Assembly: GCA_020002185.1 (NCBI GenBank)
Contig: CM034543.1
Span: 10,320,758-10,384,757, forward strand
DNA: 64,000 nucleotides
Reading direction: 5' to 3'
DNA from: Paraescarpia echinospica
Lineage: Eukaryota; Annelida; Polychaeta; Sabellida; Siboglinidae
Part shown: positions 20,501-29,397 of the stretch, in pieces
Position numbering within the stretch: the stretch's first letter is position 1
How the letters are laid out: every line of letters begins with the position of its first letter
The notes under the pieces: generated by a model
Seen by the model: the letters and a program-made list of their open reading frames with translations, nothing else
What the model was told of the DNA's origin: nothing
Database searches by the model: none
Translations under genes and position numbers: made by a program

Positions 20501-22942
20501 CAGTAGACAAAGACATGCAGTTGTATATTATACGAAAGGGGACAGTGAGCAGAGTGTACAGGTAATTTAATGTCTGTAACAAATGCTACATTTATCACTT
20601 GTAGCTTTCATATCCTGAAACATTCCACAGTCATACAAATTAACACACACGGAATAAGTAACATCGATGAAACTACATCGCTAATACAAACTGTGCTTAA
20701 AATAATTGGTAAAATCAAACTCTTTAACTAGATTTTAACTCAGTCAATTGTAATAGCTACTTTTGTAAAACTTGTTCAGATATAATGTAATAACTGTAAT
20801 ATGAATGTCATAAAAAGAATCTCCATTAAAATAAATATAGTACGTAACCAATAAACCAATACCTCAGACTGGACGATCGATGGTCTCTGTGTCCTCATTG
20901 CCTTGATGGTGTTAAACAGTGAGAAATCAGCAGTGATCTTCTGTCAACAACAAAATCATATTCTGTACCATATTAACTAGAAACAAGACATCAAGTTCTG
21001 GCACTAGTCATACTCAACAGGGGACCTGGGAATGGCCAGGGATATAGTAACACATATAATCAGATGCAGCTTGTGATCAGGCCTGACTCTGCGAGTTACT
21101 ATGCCACCATTGTGTACAACTTGTGATCAGGCCTGACTCTGCGTGTTACTATGCCACCATTGTGTACAACTTGTGATCATGCCTGACTCTGCATGTTACT
21201 ATGCCACCATTGTGTACAACTTGTGATCACGCCTGACTCTGCATGTTACTATGCCACCATTGTGTACAACTTGTGATCACGCCTGACTCTGCATGTTACT
21301 ATGCCACCATTGTGTACAACTTGTGATCACGCCTGACTCTGCGTGTTACTATGCCACAAATGTGTACAACTTGTGATCACGTCTGACTCTGCGTGTTACT
21401 ATGCCACCATTGTGTACAACTTGTGATCAGGCCTGACTCTGCATGTTACTATGCCACCATTGTGTACAAGTTGTGATCACGTCTGACTCTGCATGTTACT
21501 ATGCCACCATTGTGTACAACTTGTGATCACGCCTGACTCTGCATGTTACTATGCCACCATTGTGTACAACTTGTGATCACGCCTGACTCTGCGTGTTACT
21601 ATGCCACAATTGTGTACAACTTGTGATCACGTCTGACTCTGCGTGTTACTATGCCACAATTGTGTACAACTTGTGATCACGCCTGACTCTGCATGTTACT
21701 ATGCCACCATTGTGTACAACTTGTGATCACGCCTGACTCTGCATGTTACTATGCCACCATTGTGTACAACTTGTGATCATGCCTGACTCTGCATGTTACT
21801 ATGCCACAATTGTGTACAACTTGTGATCACGCCTGACTCTGCGTGTTACTATGCCACAATTGCGTACAACTTGTGATCACGTCTGACTCTGCGTTACTAT
21901 GCCACAATTGCGTACAACTTGTGATCATGCCTGACTCTGCATGTTACTATGCCACCATTGCGTACAACTTGTGATCACGCCTGACTCTGCATGTTACTAT
22001 GCCACAATTGTGTACAACTTGTGATCACGCCTGACTCTGCATGTTACTATGCCACAATTGTGTACAACTTGTGATCACGTCTGACTCTGCGTGTTACTAT
22101 GCCACAATTGCGTACAACTTGTGATCATGCCTGACTCTGCATGTTACTATGCCACCATTATGTACAAGTTGTGATCACGTCTGACCCTGCGTGTTACTAT
22201 GCCACCATTGTGTACAACTTGTGATCATGCCTGACTCTGCGTGTTACTATGCCACCATTGTGTACAACTTGTGATCACGTCTGACTCTGCGTGTTACTAT
22301 GCCACCATTGTGTACAATTTGTGATCATGCCTGACTCTGCGTGTTACTATGCCACCATTGTGTACAACTTGTGATCATGCCTGACTCTGCGTGTTACTAT
22401 GCCACCATTGTGTACAACTTGTGATCACGTCTGACTCTGCGTGTTACTATGCCACCATTGTGTACAATTTGTGATCATGCCTGACTCTGCGTGTTACTAT
22501 GCCACCATTGTGTACAACTTGTGATCAGGTCTGACTCTGTGTGTTACTATGCCACCATTGTGTACAACTTGTGATCATGCCTGACTCTGCGTGTTACTAT
22601 GCCACCATTGTGTACAACTTGTGATCACGTCATACTCTGCGTGTTACTATGCTACCATTGTGTACAACTTGTGATCACGTCTGATTCTGCGTGTTACTAT
22701 GCCACCATTGTGTACAACTTTTGTTATGGCTGCTTGCAAAGTTCGCAAAGGTTCAATTCAAACCCTGACCCTTTGCGTACTGATTTATGACTATTATGGT
22801 CTATTCCCCATTGAACCTTGGGCAGGTTCGTTCACTCAACGTTGCTCCAGTCCACTTGGCTGTATGAATGAGTACCTGGGTTTTCAGCAGGTTCCACACG
22901 TAGTCTACGACAACGAGACTTCCAGTCCGCCCGCAACCAGCA
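17046..22942 (-). CDS. Protein tyrosine phosphatase gene, PEST family (PTPN12/18/22-like), 3' part, seven exons
   Basis: Joining minus-strand exons at 22876-22942, 20863-20940, 20200-20271, 18901-18934, 18300-18329, 18084-18206 and 17046-17501 gives one open frame with matching intron phases. The first three complete a classical PTP domain: (HCS)AGCGRTG signature loop, DYVWNLLK, the MRTQRPSIVQ motif and EEQYYFVHKA. The Cys after AG in AGCGRTG and the 'DYxWNLLK' block are characteristic of the non-receptor PEST phosphatases. The family dephosphorylates p130Cas- and Src-pathway-type substrates in the cytosol. The tail that follows is Ser/Pro/Lys-rich with several Tyr motifs. Exons before the signature loop are expected at higher coordinates but were not found; they may be hidden by repeats or the gap. 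The family's usual C-terminal homology block was not seen. Confidence 0.8.
18084..18206 (-). CDS. PTP-gene tail exon (EGLIQNVS ... PAPRKLSS)
   Basis: 123 nt, phase 1 on both sides. Acceptor ggtcggtgtttcag and donor CTCAG|GTGCTA. It encodes EGLIQNVSLSGPSLRIIQNT, then VQELVASLKKEPMPAPRKLS. The PMPAPR segment fits the PxPxPR ligand of CIN85/CD2AP-type SH3 domains (inference). PEST phosphatases carry proline-rich SH3 ligands in this tail. Confidence 0.7.
18300..18329 (-). CDS. Possible 30-nt mini-exon of the PTP gene
   Basis: Flanked by AG (cggcctag|) and a GT donor (AAAG|GTGACAG), phase 1 on both sides, encoding DSTLVKDVSK when joined to its neighbours. Because it is phase-symmetric, its inclusion cannot be proved from the frame alone. 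Confidence 0.45.
18901..18934 (-). CDS. PTP-gene mini-exon with a YENV motif
   Basis: 34 nt with excellent splice sites: acceptor tttttttgctcttag and donor G|GTAAGT. It encodes VYENVEVIGTT and ends in phase 1. YxN is the Grb2-SH2 consensus, so this may be a docking tyrosine just behind the phosphatase domain (inference). Confidence 0.7.
19010..19420 (+). mobile_element. L2-like LINE 3' fragment in a PTP-gene intron
   Basis: Plus-strand reading RPIWLVSFILKIFPVSSDHL, then FHNSFLI and LGKCSFSGAAPKILNEL, matches the C-terminal end of the L2-like elements at 362-955 and 15845-16640. The same 3' tail follows ('gttgcacctctcagctccag ... ggcatcatagaagta'). It is antisense to the host gene and degenerate. 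Confidence 0.7.
19421..20126. other. Intron sequence, nothing recognised
   Basis: Between the mini-exon at 18901-18934 and the PTP exon at 20200-20271. No repeat family or exon-like segment with good splice sites is seen. Confidence 0.4.
20127..20165. repeat. 39-bp intronic repeat, copy 1
   Basis: 'gtactgatctatgactatta' continuing 'tggtctattcctcattgaa' recurs with two mismatches at 22778-22816. This copy lies 34 bp beyond the 5' splice site of the PTP exon 20200-20271. Confidence 0.8.
20200..20271 (-). CDS. PTP exon: end of the catalytic domain
   Basis: 72 nt, phase 0 on both sides. Acceptor tctgctccag and donor CAG|GTATGTGG. It encodes EQYYFVHKAVEFLFKEHLRL, then LTDQ. Joined to the previous exon it gives VQSEEQYYFVH, matching the last conserved helix of PTP domains. 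Confidence 0.88.
20296..20510. repeat. Degenerate ACGT/CA-rich tandem repeat
   Basis: Irregular repeats of 'cacatgcatgttgcacgc'-type words, roughly 16-20 bp each, within the intron upstream of the EQYY exon. No coding role is supported. Confidence 0.6.
20511..20862. other. Intron sequence, nothing recognised
   Basis: AT-rich sequence between the CA-rich repeat and the PTP exon at 20863-20940. No exon or repeat family is recognised. Confidence 0.4.
20863..20940 (-). CDS. PTP exon: KITADFSLFNT to VQSE
   Basis: 78 nt, phase 0 on both sides. Acceptor ttgttgacag and donor GAG|GTATTGG. It encodes KITADFSLFNTIKAMRTQRP, then SIVQSE: the conserved 'MRxQRPxxVQ' motif that positions the Q-loop of the catalytic domain. 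Confidence 0.88.
21067..22725. repeat. 50-bp minisatellite, about 33 copies, in a PTP-gene intron
   Basis: The unit contains 'cttgtgatcacgcctgactc', 'tgcatgttactatgccacca' and 'ttgtgtacaa', 50 bp in total, repeated head to tail. Variants at a few positions recur in blocks (c/t after 'gatcac', a/g in 'gcatgtt', c/a in 'ccaccattg'), suggesting higher-order copying. There are no unique spacers, so it is not CRISPR-like. Confidence 0.95.
22778..22816. repeat. 39-bp intronic repeat, copy 2
   Basis: Matches 20127-20165 with two mismatches. It lies about 60 bp beyond the 5' splice site of the PTP exon 22876-22942. Confidence 0.8.
22876..22942 (-). CDS. PTP exon: signature loop (S)AGCGRTG to LLKTQ
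   Basis: 67 nt. Acceptor gtgtgtgcttgtag|T and donor CAG|GTACTC. It enters in phase 2, inside the Ser codon of HCS, a usual intron position in PTP genes. It encodes AGCGRTGSLVVVDYVWNLLK and TQ. The Arg of the loop is present; the catalytic Cys would lie at the end of the missing upstream exon. Confidence 0.85.
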
Positions 22943-22997
22943 CTACAAGCACACACATACAATTAGAGAAATTAACACAAGAATTGTGGGAGTGAAG

Positions 22998-23145
22998 AGA
23001 ATGAACAAGTGAAGAATGGAGAGGTTGAGGGTGGAGGCTGACGGGTTGAGGGTGGAGGTTGAGGGATTGAGGCTGACGGGTTGAGGGTGGAGGTTGAGGG
23101 ATTGAGGGTGGAGGCTGACGGGTTGAGGGTGGAGGTTAGTGTAAA
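22998..23145. repeat. G-rich short tandem repeat
   Basis: Alternating 'gggttgagggtggaggttga' and 'gggtggaggctgacgggttg' units. Purine-rich and without coding support. Confidence 0.7.
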
Positions 23146-23174
23146 TGTTTTAAGAAGAAGCTGGAGTGGAGTCG

Positions 23175-23345
23175 ACTAAAGTGGGGTGGACACGTGGAGA
23201 GAATCGGAGTAGAATGGTTGGCAAAGAAAGCAGATGCCTGGAGAGTGGAAGGGAAAAGGAGGCGAGGAAGACCTAGACTGGGATGGGAGGACTGGGTAAA
23301 GAGAGACTAGGAGGGATTGAACGAAAGTGAAAGACAAAGTGGAGG
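23175..23345 (+). mobile_element. LINE ORF2 C-terminal tail
   Basis: The plus frame reads LKWGGHVERIGVEWL, then KRRRGRPRLGWEDWVKRD and a stop: the C-terminal 'GHVxR ... GRPRxxW' tail of a non-LTR reverse transcriptase. It runs directly into the 42-bp minisatellite, whose unit encodes the following segment of the same type of tail. Everything upstream of the tail is missing. Confidence 0.75.
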
Positions 23346-23389
23346 CAGTTGGTGGAGTTAGAAGTGAAAGAAAGAGTGGAGGTGGAGAC

Positions 23390-24184
23390 AGAAGTGAAAG
23401 ACAGAGTGGAGTGGAGGTGGTTGGTGGAGACAGAAGTGAAAGACAGAGTGGAGTGGAGGTGGTTGGTGGAGACAGAAGTGAAAGACAGAGTGGAGTGGAG
23501 GTGGTTGGTGGAGAGAGAAGTGAAAGACAGAGTGGAGTAGAGGCGGTTGGTGGAGACAGAAGTGAAAGACAGAGCGGAGTAGAGGTGGTTGGTGGAGACA
23601 GAAGTGAAAGACAGAGTGGAGTGGAGGTGGTTGGTGGAGAGAGAAGTGAAAGACAGAGTGGAGTAGAGGCGGTTGGTGGAGACAGAAGTGAAAGACAGAG
23701 CGGAGTAGAGGTGGTTGGTGGAGACAGAAGTGAAAGACAGAGTGGAGTGGAGGTGGTTGGTGGAGACAGAAGTGAAAGACAGAGTGGAGTGGAGGTGGTT
23801 GGTGGAGACAGAAGTGAAAGACAGAGTGGAGTAGAGGTGGTTGGTGGAGACAGAAGTGAAAGACAGAGTGGAGTGGAGGTGGTTGGTGGAGACAGAAGTG
23901 AAAGACAGAGTGGAGTAGAGGTGGTTTGTGGAGACAGAAGTGAAAGACAGAGTGGAGTGGAGGTGGTTGGTGGAGACAGAAGTGAAAGACAGAGTGGAGT
24001 GGAGGTGGTTGGTGGAGACAGAAGTGAAAGACAGAGTGGATTAGAGGTGGCTGGTGGAGACAGAAGTGAAAGACAGAGTGGAGTAGAGGTGGTTGGTGGA
24101 GACAGAAGTGAAAGACAGAGTGGAGTGGAGGTGGCTGGTGGAGACAGAAGTGAAAGACAGAGTGGAGTGGAGGTGGTTGGTGGA
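23390..24184 (+). repeat. 42-bp minisatellite derived from a LINE ORF2 C-terminus
   Basis: About 19 copies of a 42-bp unit, cut by the assembly gap. In the frame of the upstream LINE tail the unit reads EWRWLVETEVKDRV, 14 codons, like the Trp/Val-rich end of LINE ORF2 proteins. As 42 is a multiple of 3, all frames stay open on both strands, giving long artefactual ORFs. A few units differ by 'gagaga' for 'gagaca' or 'ggcggt' for 'ggtggt'. Confidence 0.9.
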
Positions 24185-25184
24185 NNNNNNNNNNNNNNNN
24201 NNNNNNNNNNNNNNNNNNNNNNNNNNNNNNNNNNNNNNNNNNNNNNNNNNNNNNNNNNNNNNNNNNNNNNNNNNNNNNNNNNNNNNNNNNNNNNNNNNNN
24301 NNNNNNNNNNNNNNNNNNNNNNNNNNNNNNNNNNNNNNNNNNNNNNNNNNNNNNNNNNNNNNNNNNNNNNNNNNNNNNNNNNNNNNNNNNNNNNNNNNNN
24401 NNNNNNNNNNNNNNNNNNNNNNNNNNNNNNNNNNNNNNNNNNNNNNNNNNNNNNNNNNNNNNNNNNNNNNNNNNNNNNNNNNNNNNNNNNNNNNNNNNNN
24501 NNNNNNNNNNNNNNNNNNNNNNNNNNNNNNNNNNNNNNNNNNNNNNNNNNNNNNNNNNNNNNNNNNNNNNNNNNNNNNNNNNNNNNNNNNNNNNNNNNNN
24601 NNNNNNNNNNNNNNNNNNNNNNNNNNNNNNNNNNNNNNNNNNNNNNNNNNNNNNNNNNNNNNNNNNNNNNNNNNNNNNNNNNNNNNNNNNNNNNNNNNNN
24701 NNNNNNNNNNNNNNNNNNNNNNNNNNNNNNNNNNNNNNNNNNNNNNNNNNNNNNNNNNNNNNNNNNNNNNNNNNNNNNNNNNNNNNNNNNNNNNNNNNNN
24801 NNNNNNNNNNNNNNNNNNNNNNNNNNNNNNNNNNNNNNNNNNNNNNNNNNNNNNNNNNNNNNNNNNNNNNNNNNNNNNNNNNNNNNNNNNNNNNNNNNNN
24901 NNNNNNNNNNNNNNNNNNNNNNNNNNNNNNNNNNNNNNNNNNNNNNNNNNNNNNNNNNNNNNNNNNNNNNNNNNNNNNNNNNNNNNNNNNNNNNNNNNNN
25001 NNNNNNNNNNNNNNNNNNNNNNNNNNNNNNNNNNNNNNNNNNNNNNNNNNNNNNNNNNNNNNNNNNNNNNNNNNNNNNNNNNNNNNNNNNNNNNNNNNNN
25101 NNNNNNNNNNNNNNNNNNNNNNNNNNNNNNNNNNNNNNNNNNNNNNNNNNNNNNNNNNNNNNNNNNNNNNNNNNNNNNNNNNNN
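24185..25184. other. Assembly gap (1000 N)
   Basis: Exactly 1000 N, a placeholder of unknown true length. It begins inside the 42-bp satellite and ends at a TG/CA repeat, so it was probably left because of the repeats. Confidence 0.99.
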
Positions 25185-25240
25185 TGTGTGTGTGCACACG
25201 CACAGACACACACACTCACACAGATACGCGTATGCACGCA
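25185..25240. repeat. TG/CA microsatellite at the gap edge
   Basis: tgtgtgtgtg followed by cacacgcacagacacacaca. Confidence 0.9.
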
Positions 25241-25344
25241 AATCTTCACTGAATGAATCGCATGAATCACACATACACGTATACATATATATATATTCGA
25301 AATTAGTAATAGTTATTTTTCAAAATCAGTTTAGTTTATATCTC

Positions 25345-25895
25345 ATGACGTTTCAACTACTCTCAGCAATCTTCACCAGACGGCTCCCGCTAGTCACTCT
25401 GGTCTGTGTCCCCCGATCACGGCCTGGGTGGTTCTACAGCAGATCGTCTTTCGTCGTTGACTTAAGCGAGACGTTACCAGCTCTCACTCTATTCATGCTG
25501 GCTTTGTTTTCTGTTTCTTATCCAGAACGCTTCTTTAATGCCTCTTGTCCTCCAGTCAATCTCCCTGTATACAAATTGAAGAGCCTGCCAGGCCGCAGTC
25601 GGGCGTGTATAAATATTATATACTAGTGTCCTGCGCGGGCCAACCCGGGCTGGGCTTTTGCTAGCAGGACCGAGCCTGGGTATACATTTTGTGGGCCGGG
25701 CAGGACCTGGTACAAACATTTGCGGGCCTGGCCGAGCCTGGAGTCTAACTGCTAAATGCAGTCCGGCCTTGGGCTAAAATTCTAAGCTCGCGCAAGGCAC
25801 GAGTAATATACACCGAAATTAAATTTGTGCGCAGACTGACTACCGTGTCGCTATCTAGCGGTATCCGTCTGATGAAGATTGCTGAGAAACGTATG
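25345..25895. repeat. Short inverted repeat bracketing a GC-rich repeat block
   Basis: 'ctcagcaatcttcaccagac' near 25361 and its inverse near 25875 ('gtctgatgaagattgctgag') lie about 500 bp apart, each with related flanks (cggctcccgctag and ctagcggtatccg). Between them (about 25580-25790) is a GC-rich repeat of 'gggccgggcaggacctggt'-like words. The 'xxTGATGAAGATTGCTGAGAAACG' style resembles the ends of Penelope-like elements, but no RT or GIY-YIG frame is present, so the family is uncertain. Confidence 0.5.
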
Positions 25896-25959
25896 TGTAT
25901 GTCTATATATTAATTGGCAAAAAATCATAATAATCATTACGCCAATATGAGAGGTGTGC

Positions 25960-27690
25960 AATAGCATAGCAGGAACTTTACATTTGTCTGCCCTGTCTAG
26001 TTTGTTTAATACTGTCCACCTGCAAACACAATTGTATCGGATACATCGTTCCAGTTCTTTATTGTTCTGTTGAAAAAGGTGTTGGCGTAAACATGTGTCC
26101 TGGCCGGCACCTGAATAAATCGCACACTATGGCCACGCGTGTTGTTGATTGAGCGATCAATGTGGTATGGCACAGGAAGAGCTGTGTTTGCGTTTAGGGA
26201 TTTATAGAATAATACCAGGCGGCTGCTCTTTCTGCGACGCTGTAAGGCCTCCCATTTTAGTTCTTTCATCATTAACGTTACGCTGCTTTCCCGAATGTTG
26301 TTACTCGCTACAAATCTTGCCGCTCGTCTCTGTACTTTCTCTAGTTTTTTTATTATTTTGTGTGTGGAATGGTTTCAAGCGGCGCTCGCGTATTCGAGGT
26401 TTGGACGAACCAGGGTGAAATATGCTCATTGCTTTGTCTTATCTGAGCATTTAAATACATTTCTTCTGATGAACCCCAATATGCGATTTGCTTTAGCAGT
26501 CAGGTGGGATATATGAATGTTCCACCTGAGATTGTCGGATGACTCCACTCCTAGGAACAGGTTGTGGTGGGAAATCCCCAGACTGTCTCCGTTGATAGTA
26601 TACTGGGACTGTTTAACAGTTCACTTTTTGGTGATGTGCATAACTGAATATTTTATTGTGTTAAAATGACTCTGCCGAGTTAGGCTCCAGTCAATTAACC
26701 TCTGCAAGTCGGACTACAGGACGGCTTCTGGGTCGGCATTGCCACTAATGCGCCGGTATAAAATACAGTCATCAGCAAAAAAACCTGATGTTTGAACTGA
26801 TACTCTCTCCTATATCATTAACATGAATAATGAAGGGAACTGGACCTAGTGTAGCGCCCTGCGGCAATCCAGACTCCATTACAAACTCTTCTGACGATTC
26901 GCCATCCACCATAACTTTCTGTTTTCTGTCGGTAAACCAGTTTGAAATCGAACTGGTAACGCCACTACTGACCCCGTAAAACTGGAGCTTGTTCGCAAGG
27001 TGTACTGCGTCAAAATCTTTAGTAAAAAGTATTAGAAGGTCAGTTTGAAGGCCTTGGTTTACGTTCTGAGCAATATCTTCTATGGCACCGATTAATTGTT
27101 TGCCACAAGAATGCTTATTCCCGAACCCATTCTGATACACTACGATGATGTTATTAGAGTCCAGGTGATCCATTATGTTGTTGTAGATAATTATGTTTAA
27201 ATAGTTTACAGCATACCGACATTACATATACTGACCTACAGTTTGCCGCGACTGATTTGTCACTCTTCTTGAACACCGTGGAAATGTTATTAACGGGAAT
27301 CTCACCCGTGACAAAGGATTGTTGGAATATTCTAACCAAACAAGGTGCAATTAGATCGGCTGTCTCAGTTAGAATCTTGTTTCGAATATTGTCAGGTCCA
27401 TGCGCTTTGCCAGGCTTCACTCTAAGGAACAGGTTGTGTACTCCACTTACTGTGACTACAATTTCCGGCATTGTTTCATATGGTGATTGAGGCATGATTG
27501 GCATGCTGACGAGGTCTTCCTTAGTGAATACAGATTGGTACTGCTTTGACAGTATATCAGCGTTCCCTTAACTAAAGGAAACCAAATAATCGTTATGGTC
27601 TTTCAATGGCGGTATGCCAACAACGTTTGTTCTTAGATTGATTTTTTATGTATGACCATAGTTTTTTGGTATCTTTCATTAGTGTACTTG
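25960..27690 (-). mobile_element. LINE D (CR1/L2/Rex group), frameshifted RT remnant
   Basis: Minus-strand order: a linker with LWSYIKNQSKNKR (near 27660); the RT N-terminus KAHGPDNIRNKILTETADLI (27504-27154); the fingers and palm YQNGFGNKHSCGKQLIG, then SGLPQGATLGPVPFIIHVND (27173-26772); and FFADD, reached after a frameshift near 26785 in a T-run. A C-terminal RSINNTRGHSVRFIQVPARTH segment lies at 26272-26006. The motif A Asp context has decayed (LILFTKDFDAVH). It lacks an endonuclease and carries many stops. Confidence 0.8.
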
Positions 27691-27694
27691 ATGC

Positions 27695-28160
27695 CAAGCC
27701 TGCTTCCAAGGGCGTAGCTAGTCGTACGCACGTACGCACGTGTTTCCACGTCAATTTGTCAAACCAAACATTCCTTTTAAGACAGTGGTCGCTGGAAGCC
27801 CTGATAACTTTGTACCCCTTGGCAAACAAACGTCATCTCTAACTTGTAACAATTTATCAATACTTTGATGACACAGGATGAAGTTACTAGACGAATGCAG
27901 CCTTTCTACGAAGCCGGTCTCTAGGGAAAGCATATAATTTATGTCATCATTCACTTGTAACAATTTATCAATGTTTAACTACGTCTATGGGGCGAAACTA
28001 ACAGAATCATGCAGCCACTATGAAGTCAGTAAGATGATAGCGTACAAGCCGTAGCCTTACATTGGCAAGGGAAATCGACAAGTTAGTTTTAAAATAATTT
28101 TAATTATCAAAAAACTGTTGATGCAGCTGATATTGTCATTGTTAATTACTAGGTAGCTGG
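27695..28160. other. Unassigned stretch with a 20-bp direct repeat
   Basis: 'acttgtaacaatttatcaat' occurs at 27842-27861 and 27953 onward. A minus-strand frame (27963-27751) is open but unrecognised. The segment 'gggcgtagctagtcgtacgc' near 27710 resembles the edges of some invertebrate DNA transposons, but no partner end was found. Confidence 0.4.
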
Positions 28161-28165
28161 TAGGC

Positions 28166-28370
28166 AAATGAGAGAAGTGGTGGTCAAGTGGGAGAAGTGG
28201 TGGTCAAGTGAGAAAAGTGGTGGTCAAGTGGGAGAAGTGGTGGTCAAGTGGGAGAAGTGGTGATCAAGTGGGAGAAGTGGTGGTTAAGTGGGAGAAGTGG
28301 TGGTTAAGTGGGAGAAGTGGTGGTCAAGTGGGAGAAGTGGTGGTCAAGTGGGAGAAGTGGTGGTCACGGG
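28166..28370. repeat. 20-bp minisatellite, about 10 copies
   Basis: The unit 'gtgggagaagtggtggtcaa' repeats head to tail with few changes (a few units have 'gttaa' or 'gatcaa'). Confidence 0.93.
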
Positions 28371-28985
28371 TGAAGAACATGGGAAAGGTATTGACGAAGA
28401 AGAACATGCTTTCTCCACTGTTACCTTCGAGAATGACACGTAGCTTAACTACCTAGATCTAAGCTTTGGAAAACTGGAAAGCCAATGTCCAACAATAATA
28501 AACATACCTTTCTTGAAGTTAACTGGAGACGTCCTATTAATTCATCTGTCCATCAATGTGGACACAAACTAATTAAATTATAACTGTCTTTTAATTGATG
28601 TGAGATAATTCGCTTTAAGTCTTTCCCAGAAAGTATCTTCAATGGATGAGGCATCTTCTCGCATCCCCAGTGAATGTCTTGAAGAATTTATTGAAGCCGC
28701 CAGCACAACTGTTGAAGCGGTGGCTACAAAGTGTATAGTTCTACGGGAAGAATCTGGAGTTTTGGTGACAAAGCTATGCTCAGTGACACGAAAGAGCTGC
28801 CAAAATGTCATCCAGCGTGGAGTGCACGCTGCATTCGCTGCAGAAAATAAATTGAACTAGATGGGCGATGGCAAGATGATTGATCAATTCAACCTGCGTC
28901 TCAGAGGTCAGAATTCACGAATGAGGTCAACATTTTCAGTGCATCAGTGTCCTATTGTAGTTGTCAACTAACACCGCTATGGCAC
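28371..28985. other. Unassigned stretch with a 72-codon plus-strand frame
   Basis: The frame 28642-28860 (MDEASSRIPSECLEEFIEAA ...) has protein-like composition: Ala/Val/Glu-rich, predicted helical. I do not recognise it, and no splice sites or neighbours clarify it. It could be part of the mobile-type gene that follows. Confidence 0.35.
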
Positions 28986-28989
28986 TTGC

Positions 28990-29245
28990 GTTTTATATAT
29001 AATATATACATATGTATGTATATATATATATAATATATGTATATAAATATTATATATAATATGTGTATAATATCTACACATGTATATTATATATATTTAT
29101 ATATATATATATATTGTTATATAATATATATATATTATAACATATATATGTATATATATATATAAAATACATATATATGTATCTAGTATGTATAATATAT
29201 GTATATATATATATATTCAATAACAATATATATTGTTATATTAGT
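28990..29245. repeat. AT microsatellite / AT-rich repeat
   Basis: Long runs of (TA)n with interspersed 'tatgtatata'. It can form extensive self-complementary structure. Confidence 0.9.
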
Positions 29246-29249
29246 CCAT

Positions 29250-29380
29250 GGGCCAGACCAAATGTCGGTACCATCAGGGCGGGCAAGATCTAGTTATGAT
29301 TTTTGATATAGTCCATGTCTACGGAACATATTTTGATAATGATAAACATTGTTAAGCGGTTGCGTATTGCACTGGCGGCT
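29250..29380. repeat. Element-edge repeat, copy 1
   Basis: 'ccatgggcca ... ggtaccatcagggcggg ... tagtccatgtctacgg ... gcggttg' recurs at 44055-44200 in the same orientation. In both places it sits directly after a simple repeat and before members of the same mobile-type gene family. Confidence 0.75.
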
Positions 29381-29397
29381 ATGCGGCAACCTTCTGG

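Noticed and set aside
21067..22725. CRISPR-like array
   Set aside because: The repeats are contiguous with no unique spacers, and the genome is metazoan; it is a minisatellite.
23176..25286. Very long frames on both strands (up to about 680 codons)
   Set aside because: They are produced by the 42-bp satellite (a multiple of 3) and the 1000-N gap; no start context or homology supports a gene.
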